From contig JAJDBI010000112.1 of assembly GCA_029261435.1 (NCBI GenBank), positions 1 to 34,930 of the forward strand: a stretch of DNA of 34,930 bases, in the 5' to 3' direction. The DNA is from Nitrospinaceae bacterium (lineage in GTDB: Bacteria > Nitrospinota > Nitrospinia > Nitrospinales > VA-1). Numbering within the stretch: position 1 is the stretch's first letter; the number at the start of each line of letters is the position of its first letter. The notes beneath the pieces were generated by a model. That model was given only the letters and a program-made list of their open reading frames with translations, did no database searches and was not told the DNA's origin. Below are positions 7,430-14,944 of this stretch, one piece after another. The position numbers and the translations under genes are program-made.

Positions 7430-8464
7430 TCAACTGATGCAGACTTTTTTCATATTTTGGAAGTCATCGAGAACCGCTCCGGCTCCCTTGACAATGCTGA
7501 GGAGGGGGTCTTCGGGGATAAAGACTTTCAAGGTGGTTTTTTCTTCGATCATCTTGTCCAGTCCTCGGATGAGGGCGCCTCCTCCGGTAAGGTATATGCC
7601 ATTTGAGTGAATATCGGAAGAAAGTTCCGGCGGAATTTTTTCCAGAGCCCGCATGATGACCGTGACAATATTGGTCAGCGGCTCTTTAAGTGCTTCGCGG
7701 ATTTCATCATCGCCTATGGTGATGGACATTGGGACGCCGGTTTTAACATTCAACCCTCTAACTTCGGTCGTCATGGATCCCGGCTGTGGAAACGCGCTAC
7801 CGATTTCCTTTTTGACGCGTTCGCCTTCAAACACGCCGATATTAAGATGATGCTGGAGCCGCATGTAGCGGACGATGGATTCGTCGATTTCGTCTCCGGC
7901 TACACGCACGGATTCGCCATAGGCGATGGCGGACAAGGAAATGACGGCGACATCGGAGGTGCCACCGCCAATATCGATAACCATGTTTCCTTCTGGCCGG
8001 TGTACGGGAATGCCAACGCCAATCGCGGCAGCCATGGGTTCTTCTACAAGATGGACCTCTCGAATTCCAGCCATCATGGAAGCGTCTATCACAGCTTTTT
8101 TTTCCACCTGTGTAATGCAGGTAGGCACGCCAACAACCATACGTGGTTTAAAGAACCGATGTTGACTCAGGACTTTTTTAATGAAGTATTGAATCATCCT
8201 GTTGGTGATATCAAAGTCGGCAATGACCCCGTCTTTCATGGGTCGGACGGTATTGACTCGAGAGTGTGTACGCCCATACATTTTTTTTGCTTCGATTCCA
8301 ACGGCTTCGATGGTGTTGTCATCCACATTCACTGCGACAACGGAAGGCTCGTTCAGAACGATCCCTTTTTCGGTGATGTAAACGAGGGTGTTTGCCGTGC
8401 CCAGATCCATAGCGATATCGGTGGAGAACAAGCTGAAAATATTGTTGAACAGTTTTCTTATCAT
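7430..8464 (-). CDS. mreB: Rod shape-determining protein MreB
   Basis: 344 residues, the usual MreB length. The actin-fold signatures are intact: phosphate-1 loop MDLGTANTLVYI, phosphate-2 loop VIDIGGGTSDVAVISL and adenosine motif IYLTGGGALIRGLDKMI. MreB forms ATP-dependent filaments under the inner membrane that guide lateral cell-wall synthesis. A Mbl-type paralogue cannot be excluded from sequence alone. The usual partners mreC and mreD do not follow. Instead its ATG overlaps the TGA of the GAF/GGDEF-like gene upstream (ATGA at 8461-8464), so the two are translationally coupled in an operon with a PilZ protein. Confidence 0.97.
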   Translation of the reverse strand: MIRKLFNNIFSLFSTDIAMDLGTANTLVYITEKGIVLNEPSVVAVNVDDNTIEAVGIEAKKMYGRTHSRVNTVRPMKDGVIADFDITNRMIQYFIKKVLSQHRFFKPRMVVGVPTCITQVEKKAVIDASMMAGIREVHLVEEPMAAAIGVGIPVHRPEGNMVIDIGGGTSDVAVISLSAIAYGESVRVAGDEIDESIVRYMRLQHHLNIGVFEGERVKKEIGSAFPQPGSMTTEVRGLNVKTGVPMSITIGDDEIREALKEPLTNIVTVIMRALEKIPPELSSDIHSNGIYLTGGGALIRGLDKMIEEKTTLKVFIPEDPLLSIVKGAGAVLDDFQNMKKVCIS

Positions 8465-9879
8465 GCCATTGCTTTCTTTTTCTGGGCCAGTCGGTTGCGT
8501 GAAAGATTAATGAGGTTGAATAGTTCTTTTCCTTCCTCAGGATAAACAGAAAGTCCCCATTGAAATTGTGCCTGTATGGAAACGCCATTTACATAAAGAG
8601 GGTTATATTCCAACAGGTGCTTCAGTTTTGATTTCAAGAGCCCCACGTCTTTTTGGTCGCGACCCATGAGTAAGATCAGAAAACAGGTTTCCGACAGGCG
8701 GAAAACAAATTTGGGAGACGGGACTACTTTCGAGAATAAGGCCATCATTTGCTTCAGGTAGGCATCGCCATTTTCTACTCCGTGGTTTTGATAGAGCTCC
8801 GCAAGATTGGTGATATGAAAAGTAAGGAAAAACACCGATTCTTCGGGCTTAAATACTTCTTCAGATAATGAATGATGATACTCCGTCAAAAACCGGTGAT
8901 TAGGAACTCCCGTGATGGGGTCCAGGTTTTTGTCATAAATCCATCGATCTTTGGTGTCAGCGCAGAACAAGGCAGAGGCAGCAGCTGATACGATCAAGGA
9001 TAACTTATCCAGATCGGCGTGGCTCACTCCATCGGGTTCAGCGGAACCGACCAGAAGGACTCCATAAAGTGTTTCGCCATGCTGAATGGGCAAGGCGGCC
9101 GCGCATTGCAGGTCTTCAGATTTTTCATCCTCAGAAAAGATGACAGCCTTTCTGCCTTCATGAATTTGCAGAAGAAGTGGCGACTTGTTTTTTGCGCAAG
9201 AACCTACCAATCCCTTGCCTGGGAATACCTGGGTTTCTGAAAGGTCATGCGCAAATCCTCTATGGCCGATGATTCGTCCTTCAGACTGGTTTTCTTCAAA
9301 CCAGGTCACAGCGATAGCAGGGCAGGGAATTAAGGATGTGGGAATCTGTGTCAACCTGTCAGCAACAGATGATCTATCCGGTGATTCGGCAAGAAACCGG
9401 CAGTATGAATTGATCTCCTGCAAAACAGGTTGTGCTGCTGATGAAGTGTCGGGCATTCTTGATTCCAGACTCCAGGCGACCTGTTGAGCGAATTCAGACA
9501 ATATTTTCTGTAGTTTGATGGAGAATTGGTATCGCTCCTTGGTGTCAATGGCGAGGACTGCTACCTGATCCGCATAAATTACTGGAAGAGCAATAAAACT
9601 TTTAAGGTCTTCATTTTTTTTGTAGATGCCGAGTATGCGAGTGTTCTGGTTAAAGTTTTCTATCAATTGTGGTTTGCGTGTTTGTGCCGCGATACCAATA
9701 GGTCCCTTTCCAATGACAATTTTTGCTCCCCTGTCTAAATTGCGACTGAGGGTGAAATGTTCACCCAGAACGAGTTTTTTTTCGTCCGGTTCCATTGTGA
9801 ACAGAGCGCAAGTATAGGCATCGGCAACGTTTCCGATCAGTTCGATGAGATGTCCCAAAATTATGTTGGATGGCGTCAT
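8461..9879 (-). CDS. Double GAF protein with degenerate GGDEF domain
   Basis: 472 residues. Two GAF-like domains (about 5-145, e.g. GPIGIAAQTRKPQLIENFN; and about 165-305, e.g. GKGLVGSCAKNKSPLLLQIHEG, AAALPIQHGETLYGVLLVGS) are followed by a GGDEF fold starting at DPITGVPNHRFLTEYHH. The active-site loop reads FRLSETCFLILL where RYGGDEFAVLL is expected, so diguanylate cyclase activity should be lost; GTP or c-di-GMP sensing or scaffolding remain possible. No membrane helix. It lies 16 bases after the PilZ gene and overlaps mreB by ATGA, placing a probable signalling module directly on MreB expression. Confidence 0.85.
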   Translation of the reverse strand: MTPSNIILGHLIELIGNVADAYTCALFTMEPDEKKLVLGEHFTLSRNLDRGAKIVIGKGPIGIAAQTRKPQLIENFNQNTRILGIYKKNEDLKSFIALPVIYADQVAVLAIDTKERYQFSIKLQKILSEFAQQVAWSLESRMPDTSSAAQPVLQEINSYCRFLAESPDRSSVADRLTQIPTSLIPCPAIAVTWFEENQSEGRIIGHRGFAHDLSETQVFPGKGLVGSCAKNKSPLLLQIHEGRKAVIFSEDEKSEDLQCAAALPIQHGETLYGVLLVGSAEPDGVSHADLDKLSLIVSAAASALFCADTKDRWIYDKNLDPITGVPNHRFLTEYHHSLSEEVFKPEESVFFLTFHITNLAELYQNHGVENGDAYLKQMMALFSKVVPSPKFVFRLSETCFLILLMGRDQKDVGLLKSKLKHLLEYNPLYVNGVSIQAQFQWGLSVYPEEGKELFNLINLSRNRLAQKKKAMA

Positions 9880-9895
9880 AGTTCTTGTCTGGAGT

Positions 9896-10342
9896 TTACA
9901 GGCCTCTTTTTCTGAGCATGTCTTGATAGTTTTTCACGGCTTCTTTGCTGACTGCTACGGCTGCGACTTCATATTCAGGGATGGTGCCAGGTTTTATTTC
10001 TTTGACTCGTACGGCTTGGCAGTCGATGATTTTTTTCTCTCCGGTCGAGGGCACTCTGAAAGAAACTCGTAAAATATCTCCATCAATAACGGTTCCTTTG
10101 ACAGAAAAAACCAAACCGTTGATCGACATTTCACGGATGAAAATTTTGTGAAGCTTATAAAAGAATTCTTTTTCTCGTTCTATTTCCAGGTTCCCGGAAA
10201 TTTTGACCTTGGCTCTTTGGCCTTTCCTTTTCCCCAGATCATCGTCATATTTTGATCGGATCAACTCATCCAGGTTTTTCCGAATAATAAGAAGATCTTC
10301 AGTCGGTAGGCTCTCAAGAGAAGCCATGATTTTTTCTATCAT
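9896..10342 (-). CDS. PilZ-domain protein
   Basis: 148 residues. After an N-terminal helical part (MIEKIMASLESLPTEDLLIIRKNLDELI) the PilZ c-di-GMP-binding signs appear: an R-x3-R-like start (KRKGQRAKV) and the (D/N)xSxxG element as REMSINGLVF, with E for the usual acidic or amide residue. A beta-barrel with a C-terminal helix follows. The Arg pair is slightly atypical, so binding should be tested. It is the first gene of the PilZ / GAF-GGDEF / MreB operon. The start has no clear ribosome site; a second in-frame ATG lies at 10327. Confidence 0.78.
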   Translation of the reverse strand: MIEKIMASLESLPTEDLLIIRKNLDELIRSKYDDDLGKRKGQRAKVKISGNLEIEREKEFFYKLHKIFIREMSINGLVFSVKGTVIDGDILRVSFRVPSTGEKKIIDCQAVRVKEIKPGTIPEYEVAAVAVSKEAVKNYQDMLRKRGL

Positions 10343-10393
10343 GGTGAAGCAGTCGGGGGTGATTCAGGTGAACCAGAAACGTTTGAAAAGGGC

Positions 10394-10412
10394 CCGAAAA
10401 TTCTATTTTCGG
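10394..10412. promoter_or_regulatory. Inverted repeat in the leader of the PilZ-mreB operon
   Basis: CCGAAAA-TTCTA-TTTTCGG, a perfect 7-bp inverted repeat between the predicted promoter (10425-10453) and the PilZ start. It could be an operator or an RNA hairpin; there is no direct T-run to make it a terminator on the minus strand. Confidence 0.45.
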
Positions 10413-10424
10413 ACTTTGAAAATC

Positions 10425-10453
10425 ATCTTATAGTGAGGGGGGATAGCTGTCAA
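10425..10453 (-). promoter_or_regulatory. Candidate sigma-70 promoter of the PilZ-mreB operon
   Basis: On the minus strand TTGACA (10453-10448), a 17-base spacer and TAAGAT (10430-10425). The -35 is perfect, the -10 matches 4 of 6. Leader to the PilZ ATG is about 75 nt. Confidence 0.5.
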
Positions 10454-10512
10454 TCATTTTAAAATCAATCTGTTCAATATTTTAAGGCAAATTTGTCGGT
10501 CACGAAAATCTC

Positions 10513-10541
10513 TTGACAGAGATGGTGCTCGTTTATATACT
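10513..10541 (+). promoter_or_regulatory. Strong sigma-70 promoter of the tRNA unit
   Basis: TTGACA (10513-10518), a 17-base spacer and TATACT (10536-10541), close to consensus. Start expected near 10548, leaving a leader of about 135 nt before tRNA-Val. The leader has a GAGGG-N6-CCCTC hairpin near 10588. Confidence 0.8.
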
Positions 10542-10625
10542 CCTCTCCTCTTGTTGAAGAATTGTCACCGTTCTTATTTTTGAAGTGAGGGAAGAAACCC
10601 TCTGCGGGAAATAAGCCATATTTTT

Positions 10626-10653
10626 CTGGCTAGCGAAAATTATTTTGGTTCAA
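10626..10653 (+). repeat. Partial dispersed repeat element, copy C
   Basis: CTGGCTAGC-x-AAA-x-TT then T-rich and GGTTCAA, in the same order as bases 28064-28092 after the radical SAM gene. Only the second half of the element is present, in the tRNA leader. A chance match is not excluded. Confidence 0.35.
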
Positions 10654-10683
10654 CGAGTCTATGGCTGCTGGACTCATGCCGAT

Positions 10684-10759
10684 GGGCGGGTAGCTCAGCT
10701 GGGAGAGCACCGGCCTTACAAGCCGGGGGTCACAGGTTCGAGCCCTGTTCCGCCTACCA
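10684..10759 (+). tRNA. tRNA-Val (anticodon TAC)
   Basis: A 76-base cloverleaf with encoded CCA. Acceptor GGGCGGG pairs with TCCGCCT (two G-U), D arm GCTCAGCTGGGAGAGC, anticodon stem CCGGC/GCCGG around CTTACAA, T arm ACAGG-TTCGAGC-CCTGT. Very close to E. coli tRNA-Val. Confidence 0.97.
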
Positions 10760-10776
10760 TTTAGCAAAACGACCGC

Positions 10777-10853
<77 letters not shown>

Positions 10854-10860
10854 TTTTTTT

Positions 10861-10900
10861 CAGGACCAGATCTCATTGAGCTGGTCCTGTTGTCGTTTTT
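10861..10900 (+). terminator. Rho-independent terminator of the tRNA unit
   Basis: CAGGACCAG / CTGGTCCTG, a perfect 9-bp stem (10861-10869 and 10881-10889) with an 11-nt loop, followed by TTGTCGTTTTT. It begins 7 bases after tRNA-Asp. Confidence 0.85.
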
Positions 10901-10902
10901 GA

Positions 10903-11670
10903 TCAGGAAATGACATTCAGAAGGTTGCCGGTGGTGATGCTGGAGGGATTAAACCGGTTCTCCACTCGTTTGGCAAAAGGATTGTCCTGACTGGTGTCGT
11001 TGCTGCTTTCCAAATTGGATTCGGATTCCTTGTTTCCTTCCACTGATGATGAAGATTTTTCGGTGGCTTCCTCTTTTTCTTCAGCTTTTTCTGCTTTTAC
11101 CTGCTGTCTCGCCTGAGCTTCCAATTGCGCCGCCTGTGCGGCTACTTGCCGGTCTTGAGCGGAAGGGTCGCTGGGGGCCAGAGCGGCTCGTTTAATTGTC
11201 TGTGCCTTGCGGACCGTTGCTTCAGGGTCGCCGGGAACAGGCGACGAGTCGATGGAAACTTCTCCTCCAACGGCATATTGCTGTCCATCAGGACCGGTTT
11301 GAAACTCGTACGTCGGGGCACCGTTGGCATAGGGCCCGGCGGCGGCAAGGTGGGCTTGTTCATGAGCCCTCACTTCTGCGTCCCGCGCTCGGAGTTCTTT
11401 CAATAACTGACGTTCTTCGTCCGACAACTCTAATTCAGATTTGGGACCGGTTTGTTGGGAAGTGCCTTCTTCTTCATCAGCCAATTCTTCGGCCTCGAGC
11501 AGGGCGCTGTGAGACAAGGATGCGCTGGAGAGACTGACTCGATCTCCCTCGATATCTTTTTTTAGCGCGTCTTCAAGTCGCTGCTCCTCTTCGCAATCGT
11601 CGCACTCGCCGGTATTTCCTGCAAATCGCAGTTGTGGACGCGCTTGAATTATTTGAACTTCCATGGTCAT
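10903..11670 (-). CDS. SprA-related putative metalloprotease
   Basis: About 255 residues. The conserved core is LLKELRARDAEVRAHEQAHLAAAGPYANGAPTYEFQTGPDGQQYAVGG, with continuing ERxx-like strands (VSIDSSPVPGDPEATVRKAQTIKRAALAPSDPSAQDRQVAAQA). This is the SprA-related / CJM1_0395 putative metalloprotease family; HEQAH is a zincin HExxH site. The flanks are low complexity and acidic, and two Cys pairs (CDDC) lie near the N-terminus. No signal peptide. ATGs at 11670 and 11664 and a TTG at 11676 compete, with no clear ribosome site. Substrate unknown. Confidence 0.8.
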   Translation of the reverse strand: MTMEVQIIQARPQLRFAGNTGECDDCEEEQRLEDALKKDIEGDRVSLSSASLSHSALLEAEELADEEEGTSQQTGPKSELELSDEERQLLKELRARDAEVRAHEQAHLAAAGPYANGAPTYEFQTGPDGQQYAVGGEVSIDSSPVPGDPEATVRKAQTIKRAALAPSDPSAQDRQVAAQAAQLEAQARQQVKAEKAEEKEEATEKSSSSVEGNKESESNLESSNDTSQDNPFAKRVENRFNPSSITTGNLLNVIS

Positions 11671-11778
11671 TACCAATTATAGAAACAGTTGTCCGTAGTG
11701 GTGATATCGGTAAAAAAACTTAAAACTTTAGCTCGACTATGAAAAAATTGGCTGTTTTCTGAAAGTTAGAGTCTAGAG

Positions 11779-11807
11779 TTGACATGCGTTATGCTTAATG
11801 GTATATA
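11779..11807 (+). promoter_or_regulatory. Sigma-70 promoter of modABC
   Basis: TTGACA (11779-11784), a 17-base spacer and TATATA (11802-11807). Start expected near 11814, right at the first possible modA ATG (11815). The -10 lies inside the first ModE-type box. Confidence 0.8.
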
Positions 11808-11810
11808 GCG
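11787..11810 (+). promoter_or_regulatory. ModE-type operator 1
   Basis: CGTTAT-N12-ATAGCG. Known E. coli ModE sites have CGnTAT-N12-ATAnCG (consensus ATCGnTATATA-N6-TATATAACGAT). The right half here reads TATATAGCGAT. It covers the -10 box, as expected for molybdate-dependent repression. Confidence 0.72.
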
Positions 11811-11814
11811 ATGT

Positions 11815-12600
11815 ATGCGTTATGTATTTGTAGATATAGCGATGGCTCTAAAGAAAGGCCTGGGTGTGTGGGTAATCGCCTGGATTCTGGCTCTGCCGCA
11901 GGTGGGTTGGTCAGGGGAGGTGCATGTCGCAGTCGCATCCAATTTTTTGAGTCCGCTCAAAGAAATTGCCGCACGCTATGAGCAGGATACGGGAAACAGG
12001 CTGATCCTGATTTCCGGGTCGACGGGCAAGCTATACGCTCAGGCTCGCCATGGTGCTCCCTTTGATGTTTTGTTGGCAGCGGACTCGAAAAGACCGGCTC
12101 TGTTAGAGCGGGAGGGGGTGGGCATAATTGGTACCCGGTTCACCTATGCTGTAGGAGCTCTTGTTTTATGGGGCTTGGAATCGGGAAGGGTGCAGGAATC
12201 TTTAGCTCGAATGAGCAAAGGCAAATTGGCAATAGCCAATCCTAAAACTGCCCCTTATGGCAGGGCGGCACAACAGACTTTAAAAAATTTGGGTTTATGG
12301 AAAAAACTGCAACTGTTTCTGGTGCAGGGGGAAAACATTGCTCAGACCTTGCAATTTGTAGCGACCGGAAATGCAACGCTCGGTTTTGTGGCCAAGTCTC
12401 AGATGAAAGACCCACGTTTCAAATTTAAAGGAAGTCGTTGGGAGGTTCCGGTTGATATGCATGAACCAATTTTACAGCAGGCCATTTTGCTAAAGCCGGG
12501 ACTGGCTAATTCTTCTGCAAAACAGTTTCTAAAATATTTGGATGGCACGGTTGCAAAAAAAATAATGCGGTCTTATGGTTTTCGCTTTTTGGAGGAATGA
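11815..12600 (+). CDS. modA: Molybdate ABC transporter substrate-binding protein ModA
   Basis: 261 residues from 11815, or 252 from the ATG at 11842. A signal peptide (ALKKGLGVWVIAWILALPQVGWS) precedes EVHVAVASNFLSPLKEIAARYEQDTG, the ModA opening, then ISGSTGKLYAQARHGAPFDVLLAADSKRP, AIANPKTAPYGRAAQQTL and the anion-site Ser residues. It captures molybdate or tungstate in the periplasm. The promoter would start RNA at about 11814, so 11815 would be leaderless; 11842 has no ribosome site either but gives a standard signal peptide and leaves operator 2 outside the coding part. The start is therefore unsettled. First gene of modABC. Confidence 0.93.
   Translation: MRYVFVDIAMALKKGLGVWVIAWILALPQVGWSGEVHVAVASNFLSPLKEIAARYEQDTGNRLILISGSTGKLYAQARHGAPFDVLLAADSKRPALLEREGVGIIGTRFTYAVGALVLWGLESGRVQESLARMSKGKLAIANPKTAPYGRAAQQTLKNLGLWKKLQLFLVQGENIAQTLQFVATGNATLGFVAKSQMKDPRFKFKGSRWEVPVDMHEPILQQAILLKPGLANSSAKQFLKYLDGTVAKKIMRSYGFRFLEE
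11818..11841 (+). promoter_or_regulatory. ModE-type operator 2
   Basis: A second CGTTAT-N12-ATAGCG, exactly 31 bases after the first, which is about three helical turns. The flanks also repeat (ATGCGTTATG and TATAGCGATG in both). It lies on the initially transcribed region and the N-terminal codons if modA starts at 11815. Confidence 0.7.
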
Positions 12601-12604
12601 AGAA

Positions 12605-13288
12605 ATGGATTTTCCTTTGATGGATATAGAACCCATTTGGCTCTCTCTGCAATTAGCAGGAGTGACAGTGGTGATTCTTTTAGCTCTGGGCACTCCTATA
12701 GCCTGGTGGTTGGCGCAGACTCAATCCCGATCCCGGGTGGTGGTGGAAGCTTTGGTTGCCCTGCCGTTAGTTTTGCCGCCTACAGTATTAGGATTTTATC
12801 TGTTGATCCTGTTAGGCCCGCATGGCTGGGTGGGTGGTCCGGTTCAGGCTTTAACGGGTTCTGCGCTCTCATTTTCCTTTGCGGGCTTGGTGCTTGCTTC
12901 GACTTTATACTCGCTGCCGTTTGTGGTGCAACCCCTTCACAGTGCTTTTGAATCTATCGGGAAAAATCCTATGGAGACCGCACAGTCTTTGGGAGCATCT
13001 CGATTAGATGCTTTTTTCTCCGTCATCACTCCGCTGGCACGCCGAGGTTATTTAACTGCAATGGTGTTAGGATTCGCCCACACCCTTGGTGAGTTTGGCG
13101 TGGTATTGATGGTGGGTGGCAATATTCCAGGGAAGACAAAAGTGATTTCCATAGAAATTTATGACCGGGTTGAAGTTCTTGAATACGCTCAGGCGCATAT
13201 TCTTTCTGCGGGTCTTTTAATATTTTCTTTTCTGGTTTTGGTGATGGTTTACTCCGTTAACCGGAGACTGCCGATGCAGGTGACTTGA
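12605..13288 (+). CDS. modB: Molybdate ABC transporter permease ModB
   Basis: 227 residues, five or six membrane helices, with the BPD-transport EAA loop (ESIGKNPMETAQSLGASRLDAFFSVITPLARRG) that contacts the ATPase. LALPLVLPPTVLGFYLL and GEFGVVLMVGGNIPGKTKVISIEIYD are typical of ModB. A longer frame opens at 12575 inside modA, but GGAGG at 12591-12595 is placed 9 bases before the ATG at 12605. The gene ends in TGATG, overlapping the modC start by one base. Confidence 0.96.
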   Translation: MDFPLMDIEPIWLSLQLAGVTVVILLALGTPIAWWLAQTQSRSRVVVEALVALPLVLPPTVLGFYLLILLGPHGWVGGPVQALTGSALSFSFAGLVLASTLYSLPFVVQPLHSAFESIGKNPMETAQSLGASRLDAFFSVITPLARRGYLTAMVLGFAHTLGEFGVVLMVGGNIPGKTKVISIEIYDRVEVLEYAQAHILSAGLLIFSFLVLVMVYSVNRRLPMQVT

Positions 13289-14382
13289 TGGACTTATTAG
13301 AAGCAAAGTTTAAAATGAACTATCCAGAATTCAATCTGGATGTGGAGCTGAACCTTCCTGCCAAAGGCGTTACTGTGGTGTTCGGTCCTTCGGGTTCGGG
13401 AAAGACCACTTTGTTGCGGTGCCTGTCGGGTCTGGAAAAAGCTCCTTCAGGGTATCTGAAAATAGCCGGTCAGGTCTGGCAGGACGATGGAATTTTTATT
13501 CCTATACAAGAGCGAAAGATTGGTTTGGTGTTTCAGGAGTCGAGGCTGTTCCCGCATTTGAGTATTCAGGATAATCTGCTTTACGGTTATCAACGAACCC
13601 AGCCTGCGGAGAGAAATCTCCAGTTGGATGAAGTGGTGCAGGTGTTGAACCTTGAAGCTTTGTTAAAACGCCGTCCTGAAAAATTATCGGGAGGGGAACG
13701 GCAACGGGTGGCGATTGGTCGTGCTTTGCTCACCAGCCCTAAATTATTGCTCATGGATGAACCGTTGGCCTCGCTGGATATGAAACTCAAGGCTGAGATC
13801 ATTCCTTTCATTAAAAGAATAGAAAATGAGTTCAAAACGCCAATCGTATATGTCACGCATTCGATGAATGAGGTGCTTCAGCTTGTTGATACGATCGTGA
13901 TTTTAAAGTCCGGGAAAGTGGAGAACATAGGGTCCGTGGAAGAAGTGTTCTCGGATGTCGGATTACGGGAAGCCGTGGGTGATGAACAGTTGGGAGCAGT
14001 GCTTGAAACATCGGTCTCGGAACATGATGAAGAATATGGACTTACCAGATTGGATTTTATGGGGCAGGTTTTGAATGTTCCCAGACAAAATATTCCTGTG
14101 GGTCAAAGCTTGAGGGTGCATATCCATTCTAAAGACGTAAGTCTATCAACCGCGCCACCAGCAGGAGCTACCAGCGTGTTGAATATTTTAAGAGCAAAAG
14201 TCGACAAGGTGGGTGTTCTTGATCCGAAAGGATATTCCGTCGACATTGAGTTGGATGCCGGGCGTCCGATTCTGGCAACGATCACGAGAAAATCTCTGGC
14301 TAATTTAAACCTGCAACCGGGCCAACCAATTTATGCCCACATCAAAGCTATCAAGATGGTTCATGATCTGGAGGATCTGTAA
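13288..14382 (+). CDS. modC: Molybdate ABC transporter ATP-binding protein ModC
   Basis: 364 residues. Walker A GPSGSGKTT, Q-loop VFQESRLFPH, signature LSGGERQR, Walker B LLLMDEPLASLD and H-loop VYVTHSMNEV are all intact. The C-terminus carries a Mop/TOBE domain (LRVHIHSKDVSLST, VLNILRAKVDKVGV, LDAGRPILATITRKSLANLNL) that binds molybdate and regulates transport. The ATG at 13288 overlaps the modB stop, with AGGTG just before. It converges with the DUF1499 gene, leaving 8 bases between the stops. Confidence 0.97.
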   Translation: MDLLEAKFKMNYPEFNLDVELNLPAKGVTVVFGPSGSGKTTLLRCLSGLEKAPSGYLKIAGQVWQDDGIFIPIQERKIGLVFQESRLFPHLSIQDNLLYGYQRTQPAERNLQLDEVVQVLNLEALLKRRPEKLSGGERQRVAIGRALLTSPKLLLMDEPLASLDMKLKAEIIPFIKRIENEFKTPIVYVTHSMNEVLQLVDTIVILKSGKVENIGSVEEVFSDVGLREAVGDEQLGAVLETSVSEHDEEYGLTRLDFMGQVLNVPRQNIPVGQSLRVHIHSKDVSLSTAPPAGATSVLNILRAKVDKVGVLDPKGYSVDIELDAGRPILATITRKSLANLNLQPGQPIYAHIKAIKMVHDLEDL

Positions 14383-14390
14383 GTCCGCTC

Positions 14391-14858
14391 TTAGTTGCCT
14401 CTGCTTTCTGCCTTAAACCGGGAGCGTATTTCTTCCAGTCGGCTGCGGTTTTTTCCAAAGTCCCAATAACCCGAACGAGAACTTGAGTGAATATGGATGG
14501 TTTTTTCTTTTTCATCCAAAAAAAACTGTATGTCATCGATAAAGCCAAAAAGGGAAGATGAAATCTCAGCATGAATAAAATTTTCCTCCTCCACTACAAT
14601 CCTGGTTTCTGGGGTTGAATGGAGGATGGCAAGAATCGTTTTTTTTGCTTCTCTTTTTGTGGCGGTATAAGTGAAGGGTTTTATGTGATGTGCAGAGTCT
14701 TGAGCTTGACTGGAGACACAATTGGGGGAGTCAGGACAAGTCTTTAGTTTAAGAGAGGAAGAACTTCCATAAACTTGGCTCGCCTGAAGAAGTAAGAACG
14801 TTAGCGGCAACGTCCATAAGCAGACAGCAGAAAATATACTTCGGATGGGTTGGTTCAT
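14391..14858 (-). CDS. DUF1499 secreted protein
   Basis: 155 residues. A hydrophobic N-terminus (SIFSAVCLWTLPLTFLLLQASQVYG) serves as signal peptide or anchor. The DUF1499 hallmark CPDSPNCVSSQA follows, then AHHIKPFTY, TRIVVEEENFIHAEISSSLFGFIDDIQFFLD and a conserved end with SSSRSGYWDFGKNRSRLEEIRSRF. The family is widespread in Proteobacteria and plastid lineages and its role is not established. The ribosome site is weak. It may be read from the same direction as the downstream-lying cytochrome gene, 86 bases away. Confidence 0.88.
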   Translation of the reverse strand: MNQPIRSIFSAVCLWTLPLTFLLLQASQVYGSSSSLKLKTCPDSPNCVSSQAQDSAHHIKPFTYTATKREAKKTILAILHSTPETRIVVEEENFIHAEISSSLFGFIDDIQFFLDEKEKTIHIHSSSRSGYWDFGKNRSRLEEIRSRFKAESRGN

Positions 14859-14944
14859 GGTTAATACAGTTCTTAAAGATTCATGCAGGCAGTTCCTTTG
14901 TTTGCTGGTGACGTGAGCTACAAAGAAACTGCCATGCGATAGGG

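Noticed and set aside
7607..8545. 312-codon plus-strand frame opposite mreB
   Set aside because: It is antisense to an intact, coupled mreB, has no ribosome site, and its His/Asp-rich composition reflects the complementary codon pattern.
12545..12556. Possible sigma-54 site TGGCACGGTTGC inside modA
   Set aside because: The spacing between GG and GC is far too short for RpoN.
12575..12604. Longer N-terminus for ModB
   Set aside because: GGAGG at 12591 belongs to the ATG at 12605; the extension lies inside modA.
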